Shown here: positions 52,486-61,428 of the stretch, one piece after another | Numbering within the stretch: the stretch's first letter is position 1 | Layout of the letters: each line of letters opens with the position of its first letter | NCBI RefSeq assembly: GCF_003854895.1 | Contig: NZ_CP033966.1 | Location: 5,766,001 to 5,830,000, forward strand | Direction: 5' to 3' | DNA from: Pigmentiphaga sp. H8 | GTDB lineage: Bacteria; Pseudomonadota; Gammaproteobacteria; Burkholderiales; Burkholderiaceae_B | DNA: 64,000 nt | Position numbers and translations under genes: made by a program | Notes under the pieces: model-generated | Seen by the model: only the letters and a program-made list of their open reading frames with translations | Told to the model about the DNA's origin: nothing | The model's database searches: none

Positions 52486-53421
52486 TTACAGGCTTGCCTT
52501 CGCTTCCTGTTCGAGCAGGTTCATGAAGCGTTCGAGCAGCGGCGAGGCGGTCTCCGACCACAGCATGCCTATGGTCGTGGGAACTCCCGCGAACGACAGC
52601 GGCACCCGTCGCAGCAATCCCTGTCCCGCGAACAGCGCGATGACCTTCTCGGATGTCGCGAACAGGCAGTCCAGGCGCCGCGCGACATGGTAATTGGTCA
52701 GCACCGAGGCCGATTCGAGCACGACGCGCGGCAGCGGAAGATGTTCCTGCGCCAGCATGTTTTCCAGCATGCCGCGTATGGGCGATTCAGCCGGCGGAAT
52801 GATCCAGGGATAGGCGCAGGCGTCGCGCCAGCTGACCGGCCTGCGCCGCCGCGCCAGCGGATGCGACGAAGGCGTGGCCACGCACAGGGTGTCCTCGTAC
52901 AGCAGCCTCCGATTCAGGGAGCCGGCATAGCCGGTCGTTCCCAGGCGGCCGATGACGAGATCGAGCTTGCGTTCCCCCAGCAGCGGCAGCAGATGGTCCA
53001 TGGTGCCTTCCAGGCTTTGCACCTCCAGGTCCAGACCGGCCTGCTGCACCCGCGCGAGCGTGCCCGGCAGCAGCACCGGGCCGAGCGCCGCCAGCACGCC
53101 TATGTGCAGGCGCCCCGCCCCGCCGCTGCGCTGGGCCTCGAGCTGGCCGTGCAGCCGCGCCATGTCGGTCAGCACGCGTTCCGCGTGGTGCATGACCAGC
53201 CGGCCGCTGTCCGTCAACGCCATCCTGCGCGTGGAACGTTCGAACAACGTGACGCCCAGCGTCGCCTCCAGGTCCTTCACCCACTTCGACAGCGCCGGCT
53301 GAGACAGGCCGCACAGATCCGCCGCGCGGCCGAAACTGCCGGTGCGGCCCAGCATGACCAGCATTTCGAGATGGCGGAATTTCAGCCGCCGGATCCATTG
53401 AACCGATGCTTCCTTATTCAT
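52486..53421 (-). CDS. LysR-family transcriptional regulator
   Basis: A 311-residue regulator with the winged helix RLKFRHLEMLVMLGRTGSFG (residues 9-28) and an effector domain of the GbpR/CbsR-like type (IGVLAALGPVLLPGTLARV). ATG 53421 is preferred over the longer frame to 53466. It is divergent from the LigB-like dioxygenase gene; the 100-base gap contains the direct repeat TTTGCATGA at 53429-53437 and 53504-53512. It is the probable regulator of that gene and the following Bug gene. Confidence 0.9.
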   Translation of the reverse strand: MNKEASVQWIRRLKFRHLEMLVMLGRTGSFGRAADLCGLSQPALSKWVKDLEATLGVTLFERSTRRMALTDSGRLVMHHAERVLTDMARLHGQLEAQRSGGAGRLHIGVLAALGPVLLPGTLARVQQAGLDLEVQSLEGTMDHLLPLLGERKLDLVIGRLGTTGYAGSLNRRLLYEDTLCVATPSSHPLARRRRPVSWRDACAYPWIIPPAESPIRGMLENMLAQEHLPLPRVVLESASVLTNYHVARRLDCLFATSEKVIALFAGQGLLRRVPLSFAGVPTTIGMLWSETASPLLERFMNLLEQEAKASL

Positions 53422-53521
53422 ATATTTTTTTGCATGAATCGAGCCTGATTTTTCACTGGTTGCCACAGGACGTCAATCCTAAGCTTGGCGCATCGACAGA
53501 CTCTTTGCATGAGGACACGCC

Positions 53522-54586
53522 ATGGCGGAAATCCTAGGCCTGGGCGCCACCCACTACCCCGGTTTCTGGATGCACGACGACGATATGTCGGTCATCCTGA
53601 AGCGGACGCTGAACGGCAAGCGCCTCGATCCCGCCTTGAAGGACACGCGCAACTGGCCCGAGGCCATGCGGGAAGAGTGGGGCGACGACGAGGGCGCCGC
53701 CGCTGCGGGCCGGCATCGCGCGCGCTGCTTTCGCGCCTTCGACGAACAGCGCCGCTTGCTGGACGCGTTCCAGCCCGACTTCATCCTGATGTTCGGCGAC
53801 GACCAGTACGAGAACTTCACCGAGGACGTCGTGCCGCCGTTCTGCGTGTACCTGGCGGACACCATGGCGTCGCGGCCCTATGACGTGCCGGAATCCTCTC
53901 CCTTTCCCGGGCGCAACCAATGGAACGAGCCGAAGACCGCCACCTTCCGGCACACCGGACATCCCGAGGGCGGACGCTACCTGCTGAACCGGCTGAACGA
54001 GGCCGGCCTGGCGCTGCCCTACGCCTACCGGCTCCGCTACGACCGGGGGCTGCCCCACGCCTTCATCAACACCCTGCTCTACCTGGACGCGGGCCGCCGC
54101 GGCTTCCCCCATCCGGTCGTGCCCTTCCACGTCAACTGCTATGGCGGCGACCTGATCCGCATGCACGGAGGGCTGGCCCCGCCCAGCGAGGCGGGCGCCG
54201 AACCGGATCCCGCCTCGCCTTCCCCCCGCCAGAGCTTCGAACTGGGCCGCGCCATCGCGCGTGCCCTGGCCGCCTCACCCTGGCGCGTGGCCATCGTCGC
54301 CTCGTCCAGCTGGTCGCACGCGTTCCTGACGCCGCGCCATGGCTGGCTGTATCCCGACCACGAGAGCGACCGGGCGCGCCTGGACGAACTCACCCGCGGC
54401 GGCTTTCGCCAATGGGACACGCTGACCACCGCCAGCCTGGAAGCCGCCGGCCAGCATGAACTGCTGAACTGGATCGTGCTGGCCGGCGCCATGACCGAAC
54501 TGGGCCATCGCCCCCGCATCATCGACTACATCGAAACCTACGTCTTCAACGCCAACCGTTGCTTCGCAGTATTCGACCCGGCGTAG
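53522..54586 (+). CDS. LigB-superfamily (class III) extradiol dioxygenase-like protein
   Basis: A 354-residue protein of the LigB superfamily. The first metal His is present (His11 in ATHYPGF). At the second metal position, where LigB has DH, this protein has FGDDQYENF (91-99), with Asp and Gln instead of His. Later landmarks are PVVPFHVNCYGG, ASSSWSHAFLT and HELLNWIVLAGAM with the terminal acid. A group of this superfamily carries the GDDQYENF sequence, so it may be a natural variant with another metal site. It is followed by a Bug gene and divergent from LysR. Confidence 0.8.
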   Translation: MAEILGLGATHYPGFWMHDDDMSVILKRTLNGKRLDPALKDTRNWPEAMREEWGDDEGAAAAGRHRARCFRAFDEQRRLLDAFQPDFILMFGDDQYENFTEDVVPPFCVYLADTMASRPYDVPESSPFPGRNQWNEPKTATFRHTGHPEGGRYLLNRLNEAGLALPYAYRLRYDRGLPHAFINTLLYLDAGRRGFPHPVVPFHVNCYGGDLIRMHGGLAPPSEAGAEPDPASPSPRQSFELGRAIARALAASPWRVAIVASSSWSHAFLTPRHGWLYPDHESDRARLDELTRGGFRQWDTLTTASLEAAGQHELLNWIVLAGAMTELGHRPRIIDYIETYVFNANRCFAVFDPA

Positions 54587-54615
54587 CACCGGATAAAAAC
54601 ACCAGGAGACCCGCC

Positions 54616-55602
54616 ATGCGCCTGCCCCCCCATCACCTGCTGCGTCTCGCGACGCTGTCCCTGCTCCTGGCGGCGCCGGCCGCCCACGCGCAGCCGCCCG
54701 CCTATCCCGCCAAGCCGATCAAGGTCGTCGTGCCCTTCCTGCCCGGCGGCACGGCCGACACGCTGATGCGCCTGATCGCCGCCAAGGCCTCGCCCATGCT
54801 GGGGCAGCAAGTCGTGGTCGAGAACCGCGCGGGTGCGGGCGGCAACATCGGCGCCGACGAAGTCGCGCGCGCGGCGGCCGACGGCTACACGCTGCTGTTC
54901 ACGCCGCCGGGTCCGCTGGCCATCAACCCCTACGTCTTCCCCAACATGCCCTACGATGCGCGCACGGCGTTCAGGCCCATCAGCATCGTGGGCACCATGC
55001 CCAGCGTGCTGGTGGCGGGGCCCCGGGTCGAGGCCCGCGACCTGCCGGACCTGATCAGCCATGCCAGGGCCCATCCCGGCAAGATGACGTATGCCTCGCA
55101 AGGCTACGGCACGACGACGCAACTGCTGGGCGGACTGTTCGCGATCAAGGCCGGGCTCGAACTCGTGCACGTGCCCTACAAGGGAGCGCCACCCATTCTG
55201 GCGGACCTGCGCGCGGGCCGCGTGGACCTGGTGTTCTTCGATTCGGCCAATGCCCTGCCCCAGTTGGGGCAGAACGCGCCGCTGCGGGCGCTGGCGGTTA
55301 CCAGCGAACAGCGCAGCGCGGCGCTGCCCGACGTGCCGACCCTGCGCGAGGCCGGCTTCCCCGACATGGTCACGACGGTATGGATGGGCCTGGCGGCGCC
55401 GGCGGGCACGCCCGATGCCGTCGTCCAGGCCTGGCTGGACGTCCTGGGCAGGATCATGCGCATGCCCGAGCTGCGCAAGCGCTTCGAGGACCAGGGTGTG
55501 GAACCGCTGGCCAGCGGCCCGGACGACATGCGCCGGACCATAGAACGGGACGCCCGCCTGTGGAGCGACGTGATCCGCGTGACTGGCGCCTCGAACCGCT
55601 AG
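54616..55602 (+). CDS. Bug/TctC-family periplasmic solute-binding protein
   Basis: A 328-residue Bug protein with a signal peptide cleaved near AHA|QPP (about 26). The ligand loop is VPFLPGGTADTLMRL. AGGAGA lies seven bases before ATG 54616. It follows the LigB-like gene with a 29-base gap, so they are probably cotranscribed, which suggests uptake of a compound on which the dioxygenase acts. Confidence 0.9.
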   Translation: MRLPPHHLLRLATLSLLLAAPAAHAQPPAYPAKPIKVVVPFLPGGTADTLMRLIAAKASPMLGQQVVVENRAGAGGNIGADEVARAAADGYTLLFTPPGPLAINPYVFPNMPYDARTAFRPISIVGTMPSVLVAGPRVEARDLPDLISHARAHPGKMTYASQGYGTTTQLLGGLFAIKAGLELVHVPYKGAPPILADLRAGRVDLVFFDSANALPQLGQNAPLRALAVTSEQRSAALPDVPTLREAGFPDMVTTVWMGLAAPAGTPDAVVQAWLDVLGRIMRMPELRKRFEDQGVEPLASGPDDMRRTIERDARLWSDVIRVTGASNR

Positions 55603-55615
55603 GAAACGCCGAAGG

Positions 55616-56878
55616 CTAGGGCTCGGCGCGCGGGGACGCCGCCTGCGCCCGCGCTTGCGGCACCGTCCTCCCCGTGCCCAGCCAGGCCAGCGCCGCCAGC
55701 AGCAGCACGCCCGCGCCGAACTCGCGCGAGGTGGAGACGATGTCGCCGCGCAGGGCCACGTCGTAACCGGCCAGGATGGCGGGCACGCCCATGGCCAGGT
55801 ACGACACCACGAACAGCACCGACAGCACGCCCGCGCGGCCGGTGGGCGGCAACGGCGCGATCACGTTGCGCAGCGCGCCCTGGAAACCCGTGCCGAAGCC
55901 CATGCCGGCGATCGCGGTGCCCACCATGAACAGCGCCACCGAATGCTGCGACAGCGAGACCAGCACGAGGACCATGCCCAGCATCAGGGCCAGCGCGCCC
56001 AGGCGCGACAGGAACCGCGCGGAACGATCGCGCAGCAAGACCACCGCGACGACGCCGCCGCCGGCCATGATGAACAGGGCCAGTCCGCCCAGCAGGCTGG
56101 ACCCCGACCCCACCAGGCTGCGCAGCAGCGTGGGGCCGAGCGACGCATAGAAACCGCCCAGGCCCCATACGGCCACCACGGCGGGCGCCGCCAGCAGCAG
56201 CGGCATCCGGACTTCCGGCGGCAGCGCGAAGCTGGGCTTGAGCGATGCCCAGGCCCCCGGCCGGCGCCGCGCGGTCTCGGCGATGAAGAAAACGCCCACC
56301 CCCTGCGCGATGAAGATCACGCCCAGGATCACGTAGATCAGGTGCGTGGGCGCGGGCAGGTACTGCACCATCAGTCCAGCCACGATGCCGCCCGTACCCG
56401 TGCCCAGCATGGGTGCCAGCGCATTGGCCAGCGCGCCGCGCGTCTTGTCGATGTCCAGCATGCCGGCCCCCACGGCCGCGATGGCGGCCCCGGCCGACAG
56501 CCCCTGGATGATGCGGCCCGCCAGCAGGTCGGACAGCCCGCCGGCGGTGGCGAAGACCACCATGGCCGCGGCCTGCGCGAGCGCCGCGGCCATGAGCACC
56601 GGCCGCCGGCCGATATGGTCCGACAGGCGGCCCGCCACCAGCAGCGCCACCAGCACGGCCAGGGCATAGCTGCCGAACACCACCGTCAGCATGGTGGTCG
56701 AGAAGCCCCATTGCTGCTGGTAGATCGCGTATAGCGGGGTCGGCGCCGCCGACCCCGCCAGGAACGCCAGTGTGATCGATGCCAGCAGATGGAAACTGAA
56801 GCGCGGCGACAGGCGCCCGGCCGCCGGGGGGCAGGCGGAAACGGAAGCAGGGGCGGCCTTGGGGCAAGCGCTGGTCAT
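55616..56878 (-). CDS. MFS transporter, drug-efflux-like
   Basis: Major facilitator with 12 predicted helices (about 420 residues). Motif A reads GRLSDHIGRRPVL, and the sequence HLLASITLAFLAGSAAPTPLYAIYQ is typical of efflux MFS proteins. The start is ATG 56878; ATG 56896 adds six residues but overlaps the operator. It is divergent from a TetR gene, the usual layout for a repressor-controlled exporter. The substrate is not indicated. Confidence 0.87.
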   Translation of the reverse strand: MTSACPKAAPASVSACPPAAGRLSPRFSFHLLASITLAFLAGSAAPTPLYAIYQQQWGFSTTMLTVVFGSYALAVLVALLVAGRLSDHIGRRPVLMAAALAQAAAMVVFATAGGLSDLLAGRIIQGLSAGAAIAAVGAGMLDIDKTRGALANALAPMLGTGTGGIVAGLMVQYLPAPTHLIYVILGVIFIAQGVGVFFIAETARRRPGAWASLKPSFALPPEVRMPLLLAAPAVVAVWGLGGFYASLGPTLLRSLVGSGSSLLGGLALFIMAGGGVVAVVLLRDRSARFLSRLGALALMLGMVLVLVSLSQHSVALFMVGTAIAGMGFGTGFQGALRNVIAPLPPTGRAGVLSVLFVVSYLAMGVPAILAGYDVALRGDIVSTSREFGAGVLLLAALAWLGTGRTVPQARAQAASPRAEP

Positions 56879-56900
56879 GGCGGGATCCGGGAACATTAAA

Positions 56901-56958
56901 CAGACAGGTCTGTCTGATTTGCTTGAAGTGTACAGACCTGTCTGGTAATGTCAAGGCA
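56901..56958. promoter_or_regulatory. MFS/TetR divergent promoter with two operators
   Basis: CAGACAG-GT-CTGTCTG (56901-56916) and CAGAC-CT-GTCTG (56933-56944) share the form CAGAC-N2-GTCTG. For the tetR side, TTGAAG (56923-56928), a 17-base spacer and TAATGT (56946-56951) form a promoter, with the second operator inside its spacer. The first operator lies just before the MFS start. One TetR dimer on each site would silence both genes. Confidence 0.75.
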
Positions 56959-57551
56959 TGACCATGAATACGACAAAAAGCCCCGAAGCGCGCCGTTCCG
57001 CGCGCCAACGCCTGCTCGACGCCGCGGACGAGCTGTTCTACGAAGGGAGCATCCATACGGTCGGCATCGACCGGGTCATCGAGCGCGCCGGCGTGGCCAA
57101 GGCCTCGCTGTACGACACCTTCGGCAGCAAGGAAGCCCTGATCCAGGCCTACTTGCTGGCCCGCCACGAGGCACGCAAGCTGCGCATCGCCGACCGCCTG
57201 GCCGACTACCCCGGCCCGCGCGAGCGCCTGCTGGGCGTCTTCGACATCATGCGGGAAACCGCGTCGTCGCCCCGCTTCCGGGGCTGTCCGTTCAGCCGCG
57301 CGGCCGCCGAGGCGGCGCCCAGCGCCGGCATCCGGGAAGCCTGCGATACCGCCCGGAGCTGGCTGCGCGACCTGTTCACCAGCCTGGCCCGCGAGGCCGG
57401 CGCGGCCGCCCCCGAGGCCCTGGCCTGTCAGTTGATGCTGCTCTACGACGGCGCGTCGGTGTCGGCGCACGTGGACGACAACGCCAGCGCGGCCGCGGCC
57501 GCGCGCGCCACGGCCGAGCAGCTGGTCGAGCAGGCCTTCGCTGCGCGCTGA
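56958..57551 (+). CDS. TetR-family transcriptional regulator
   Basis: A 197-residue repressor with the TetR helix-turn-helix at about 18-60 (LLDAADELFYEGSIHTVGID, VAKASLYDTFGSKEALI) and an alpha-helical ligand domain rich in Ala. ATG 56958 coincides with the transcription start predicted from its promoter, so the mRNA may be leaderless; ATG 56964 is an alternative. It probably controls the divergent MFS gene and itself. Confidence 0.88.
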   Translation: MTMNTTKSPEARRSARQRLLDAADELFYEGSIHTVGIDRVIERAGVAKASLYDTFGSKEALIQAYLLARHEARKLRIADRLADYPGPRERLLGVFDIMRETASSPRFRGCPFSRAAAEAAPSAGIREACDTARSWLRDLFTSLAREAGAAAPEALACQLMLLYDGASVSAHVDDNASAAAAARATAEQLVEQAFAAR

Positions 57552-57558
57552 ACCGCCC

Positions 57559-58482
57559 CTACGCCGGTTCCGCCAGCATCGGTTCCCCGGCATAGAAGCG
57601 CTTCAAATTCTCGACCACCATGTTCGACATGGCCGTCCGGGTCTCGTTGGTCCCGCTGGAGACGTGAGGCAGCAGAACCGTGTTGCGCAGTCCCGTGAGC
57701 CGGGACGACGCCAGCGGCTCGACTTCATACACGTCGAGCGCCGCGCCCCGGATGGCTTCGTTCTCCAGCGCGGCGATCAGCGCCTGCTCGTCGACCACGC
57801 TGCCCCGTGCGACGTTGATCAGATAGCCTTGGGGTCCGAGCGCTTCCAGCACGCCGACGTCGACCATGTGCCGGGTTTGCGCGCTGCCCGCAACGGCAAG
57901 GAAGAGATAGTCGCACCACGCGGCAAGCTCCCGCAGGCTGGCAACGCGTTCATGGGGACAACCCGGGACTTCGGAACGTGAGAAATATCGAATCTCCGCA
58001 TCGAAGCCGGCAAGCCTTTTCGCGATGATCCTGCCTATCCTTCCCATGCCGACAATACCCATGCGCTTGCCGCTTACCCTGTCGCCCAAATCGAATACCT
58101 TGCCCGTTTGCGCCCACAGGCCCGATCTCACGTAGTCATCCCCCTGCGGAATCTTGCGGCTGGCCGCGATCATCAGTCCGATGGCCAGGTCGGCGACACA
58201 GTCGTTCAGGACGTCGGGCGTATAGCCCACGCGTATTCCCCTGCGGCGCGCGGCGGCCAGATCGACCTTGTCCATCCCCACGCCAAAAATCGACATGACC
58301 TTCAGGCCGGGCAATCGATCGAGCATGGCGAGATCCACTCCGCGTATCGCCGACGAGACCAATCCGGAAATCTCCGAGGCATCGCCGGGCGCGTTCAAGG
58401 TCCTCAGGTCGAACTCGCGCTCGAGCGACTGCTGGAGAACCGCCGGTATCTTCGCGATGTTCAGAATGACGGGCTTGCTCAT
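57559..58482 (-). CDS. D-isomer-specific 2-hydroxyacid dehydrogenase
   Basis: NAD(P)-dependent reductase of 2-keto acids, 307 residues. It has the nucleotide motif GMGRIG (145-150), the catalytic Arg in NVARGSVVDE, Glu in DVYEVEP and His in LLPHVSSGT. It lies 57 bases after the dioxygenase beta gene on the same strand. Ring-hydroxylation clusters normally carry a cis-diol dehydrogenase of another family, so this gene may work later in the pathway or detoxify a keto acid. The start ATG follows AAGG. Confidence 0.87.
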   Translation of the reverse strand: MSKPVILNIAKIPAVLQQSLEREFDLRTLNAPGDASEISGLVSSAIRGVDLAMLDRLPGLKVMSIFGVGMDKVDLAAARRRGIRVGYTPDVLNDCVADLAIGLMIAASRKIPQGDDYVRSGLWAQTGKVFDLGDRVSGKRMGIVGMGRIGRIIAKRLAGFDAEIRYFSRSEVPGCPHERVASLRELAAWCDYLFLAVAGSAQTRHMVDVGVLEALGPQGYLINVARGSVVDEQALIAALENEAIRGAALDVYEVEPLASSRLTGLRNTVLLPHVSSGTNETRTAMSNMVVENLKRFYAGEPMLAEPA

Positions 58483-58539
58483 GGATGGCCTTCGTTGTGT
58501 GGACGGGGGTGCTTCGAGGATCGGGCGCGGCGATGGCCG

Positions 58540-59073
58540 CTACACGATGAAGCTGAGGTTCCCCATCAGGATCGTCGATTGGTTGATGTAGATCTTTCGC
58601 TCCCTGATCCGCCATGTGCCCTGGTGCCGGGCCAGCAGGTCGATGCGATGCCCGTACAGGCAATGGTCGTCGGCCTCGTTGCGGTTCCGGTTCACCATGA
58701 AATTGCACCGCGTCCGGACCAGCGCGGGTTCGGCCCCGGAATCGGTCTCGAGTATGCGCAGGTTGGTGAGATAGCGCGTCGTTCGCGAAGGCGGCTCTTC
58801 CGCCCAGTGCTGATGCGTGCGTATCTGCTGGACACGCTTGGTTATCGTCTCCTTTCCTTCATCGAACCAGCTGATGTCCAGCGGGCCCTCGAGGTATTCG
58901 GATGGCTGCGCTTTCCCCGACAGGTTGCGCAGGACGAACATGCGGTAGGTGATGTCCTCCGCCAGGGTGTCGAGCCACTCCTCGTACTTCCTGTCGGACA
59001 GGAGCTCGGCCTCCTTGTACAGAAACTCCGACACCTCGTGCAGTTGGAGCATGGCCTTCATGGCGTCTTGCAT
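58540..59073 (-). CDS. aromatic-ring-hydroxylating dioxygenase beta subunit
   Basis: Small structural subunit of a Rieske dioxygenase: 177 residues, NTF2-like fold, with YKEAELLSDRKYEEWLDTLAEDI (residues about 20-42) and GTWRIRERKIYIN near the end. ATG 59073 overlaps the alpha-subunit stop as TGATG and has AGGAG seven bases before; a GTG one codon earlier is possible. A beta subunit means an alpha3-beta3 enzyme. Confidence 0.9.
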   Translation of the reverse strand: MQDAMKAMLQLHEVSEFLYKEAELLSDRKYEEWLDTLAEDITYRMFVLRNLSGKAQPSEYLEGPLDISWFDEGKETITKRVQQIRTHQHWAEEPPSRTTRYLTNLRILETDSGAEPALVRTRCNFMVNRNRNEADDHCLYGHRIDLLARHQGTWRIRERKIYINQSTILMGNLSFIV

Positions 59074-60458
59074 CACTTCGCTCCTGCGGTGGACCGCTTG
59101 AGAGGAAAGACGGCATCATGCTCGACCTCGACACGATGCATGAGCTGGTCCCAGGATCGGCCCTCCATGAACTCCTGCCAGCGCTTGAGCCAGATGAGCT
59201 GGTTCTGCTCGGTGATGGTGCGCCCGCACCAGACCGCCCCCGGCATGAGGTCGCAGGGTTCGGATTCCCCCAGGCCCTGGGCGTAGTTGAACGGGAGGCC
59301 TTGGCCCATGCCGCCCAGGCTCTGCCGGGTGGCTGATTCCCAGTTCTCGATGTCGTCCTGCTCGGTCATGCCGCCCGGACCGGAATAGGTCATGTAGTAA
59401 TGCCGGAAGATGTCCTTGATCTCGTCAGGCGCGTCGGCGTCGATCAGGTAGTAGCGCCACATCTCGGTCTCGGTGGCGCTGACCGGGTGGTGCACCACCA
59501 GCGTACGGGGCTGGTCCTCGTGGAACGACATGTTCGGGAAGATGGTTCCCTTGCCCTGGTAGTGGATGCCGCCCGCTCGCTTGCGCAGGTGTTCCCGCGC
59601 CATTGCCCGCAGATAGTTGCTGGCGGCCGGGAACTGCTGGAAGGTGTCCGGGCGGGGGAATTCCTCTTCGGGACGCGGCAGAAACCCCAGTCCCCCGTGG
59701 CCCAGATCGGGCCATCCGAAGGCCGCGTGACCGGAGGGGCGTTCATCCCTGCGGCCATCCTTGCCGCTCGGATTGAGCTTGATCATGTTTGCCGAGTTGT
59801 GCGTTACCGCATGGGACGCATCGCCCACGAAGTTGGTCGCGGGGAACTTCCAGTTGCATCGCACCCGGAATTTCTGCACCCCGACCAGCAGCGTGCTGCC
59901 ACCGCTATCGCCGTTGCGATGATCCAGCGCGGAATCGAGCCACTTCAGCATGCCCCCCAGATAGGCCTCGAGGGTGGGGGCCTGCTCGTCCCACGTCGCC
60001 CAGATCGTTCCCTTGTAGGCGCGCACGCGCGCCGACTTGAGACCCCATTCCGCCTTGTCGAGGCGGCCCTCGTAGTGGACATCGAAGCCCGGCACGCCCG
60101 CCAGCTCGCCGGGCCGCGAGACCCGCTCTTCGTCGGTCGAGTAGGTCCAGCCGTGGTAGGGACAGGTGAAGGCGCGGGCCTTGCCTTCATCCACCCGGCA
60201 TACCTTCATCCCCCGGTGCCGGCAGCTGTTGAGCAGGACGACGACCTTGTCCTGCCGGGTCCGCGTGACGATGACGGAGTCGGTCCCCATCTTCGACTGG
60301 ATGAAGTCTTCCGGATTCGGGATCTGGCTCTCGTGGCCCACCAGCAGCCAGGCGCGGCCGAAGATCTGCCGCACTTCCTGGGCGAACAGATCATCGTCCA
60401 CGAACATGCGGCGGTCCGCCGTTCCTGCGGCAACGTCTACACACCGAACATCGGCCAT
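59073..60458 (-). CDS. Rieske dioxygenase alpha subunit
   Basis: Large catalytic subunit of an aromatic-ring-hydroxylating dioxygenase, 461 residues. The Rieske ligands are Cys79, His81, Cys99 and His102 (CRHRG, CPYHGW). The mononuclear iron site reads GDASHAVTH (Asp213, His216, His220): only three residues separate the His pair, against four in naphthalene and benzoate dioxygenases. The third ligand region EQDDIENW is normal. AGGAGG precedes ATG 60458. No ferredoxin or reductase gene is nearby, so electron carriers come from elsewhere. The substrate is not known. Confidence 0.9.
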   Translation of the reverse strand: MADVRCVDVAAGTADRRMFVDDDLFAQEVRQIFGRAWLLVGHESQIPNPEDFIQSKMGTDSVIVTRTRQDKVVVLLNSCRHRGMKVCRVDEGKARAFTCPYHGWTYSTDEERVSRPGELAGVPGFDVHYEGRLDKAEWGLKSARVRAYKGTIWATWDEQAPTLEAYLGGMLKWLDSALDHRNGDSGGSTLLVGVQKFRVRCNWKFPATNFVGDASHAVTHNSANMIKLNPSGKDGRRDERPSGHAAFGWPDLGHGGLGFLPRPEEEFPRPDTFQQFPAASNYLRAMAREHLRKRAGGIHYQGKGTIFPNMSFHEDQPRTLVVHHPVSATETEMWRYYLIDADAPDEIKDIFRHYYMTYSGPGGMTEQDDIENWESATRQSLGGMGQGLPFNYAQGLGESEPCDLMPGAVWCGRTITEQNQLIWLKRWQEFMEGRSWDQLMHRVEVEHDAVFPLKRSTAGAK

Positions 60459-60495
60459 CACGGCACCTCCTCGAGAAAGACCCCACGCTTATTTG

Positions 60496-60541
60496 AATTC
60501 TGCTAGACAGAATTAAGTACCGTCTATCAGAATCAATTCTG
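60496..60541 (-). promoter_or_regulatory. IclR-type operator ahead of the dioxygenase operon
   Basis: AATTCTG-CTAGA-CAGAATT at 60496-60514 is a perfect inverted repeat about 40 bases before the alpha-subunit start. A second element, CAGAAT-CA-ATTCTG at 60528-60541, uses the same half-sites in the opposite order. The first site has the same half-sites and a near-identical centre as the site before iclR at 61429. Confidence 0.75.
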
Positions 60542-60654
60542 CGGCCGGCGGCTTCGCCTGTCAACCGGGCGCGCGCATGCCGGCGAGGAGGTTCTCGAGA
60601 CAACGGGAAGAGACGGGAAGCGAGGATCGGCGCGCGTGCGCCGGTCGGGCACCG

Positions 60655-61413
60655 CTAGGAAGCGCAGGGCTTGCCCTTGGGACTGAACTCAAGGCGGATG
60701 GGGTTTGAAGCGAGAGCCGCTTGATGCGCCTGCGGGTCTCCACCGAACAACACCGTCAGTTCCATGGCGCTGGCCAGGAGGGATCTCGCGTACTTGGCGA
60801 TCGCCGCTTCGGTGAACCGGGTCACGGTCCCGGAAACAGTCATGGCGCCGCGCAGGGATCCGCCCGCGCCGAAAACAGGTGTTCCAAGTCCGGCGATTTC
60901 CGAATCGCGGCCACCGATGCTGACGAGCACCATCGCCTCCGGCGGCCGGGCCTTCCGGATCACCGGGTCGAACCTGAGCAGGGCCTTGCCCCCGGCGCCC
61001 GTTCCCAGCGGCGCGATGTCGCCCACGCGCACGTGGTCCCTGATGGATCGGTTGCTGTCCACCCGCGCCACGCAAATGCGTGTTTCGTCCGATTGCCTGA
61101 CGTAGAAGGTGGCGCTTTCCCCGGTATCCGCGGCGAGTTTCTCGAGCAAGGGAGTGATATGGGTTTCGCTCTTGACCGACCCGAGGTACAGCCGGCCCCA
61201 GCGCGCGAGCGTCGGTCCGGGCTGGTACGTCCCGTTGTCGAGGCGAAGGACGCAGCCGTGCTCGATCAGCGTCGAGAGCAGACGCAGGATGGTGCTCTTG
61301 TAGAAGCCGGTCCGCAAGGACAGGTCGTGCAGCGTCATGGGCGAACCGTCGTCCGCAAAGGCATTCAGTATGCGGATGGCGCGGTCGACGGAAGCAACGA
61401 TTTCATTGTTCAT
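60655..61413 (-). CDS. IclR-family transcriptional regulator (Rieske cluster)
   Basis: A 252-residue regulator: winged helix at about 1-70 (MTLHDLSLRTGFYKSTILRL near 28-47) and an IclR effector domain (SATFYVRQSDETRICVARV, LGTGAGGKALLRF). ATG 61413 is chosen because the sequence before it is the operator. It is divergent from a Bug gene and upstream of the dioxygenase operon; its operator motif appears at both, so it likely controls the whole cluster. Confidence 0.9.
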   Translation of the reverse strand: MNNEIVASVDRAIRILNAFADDGSPMTLHDLSLRTGFYKSTILRLLSTLIEHGCVLRLDNGTYQPGPTLARWGRLYLGSVKSETHITPLLEKLAADTGESATFYVRQSDETRICVARVDSNRSIRDHVRVGDIAPLGTGAGGKALLRFDPVIRKARPPEAMVLVSIGGRDSEIAGLGTPVFGAGGSLRGAMTVSGTVTRFTEAAIAKYARSLLASAMELTVLFGGDPQAHQAALASNPIRLEFSPKGKPCAS

Positions 61414-61428
61414 GGAGGAAATGGTAAG

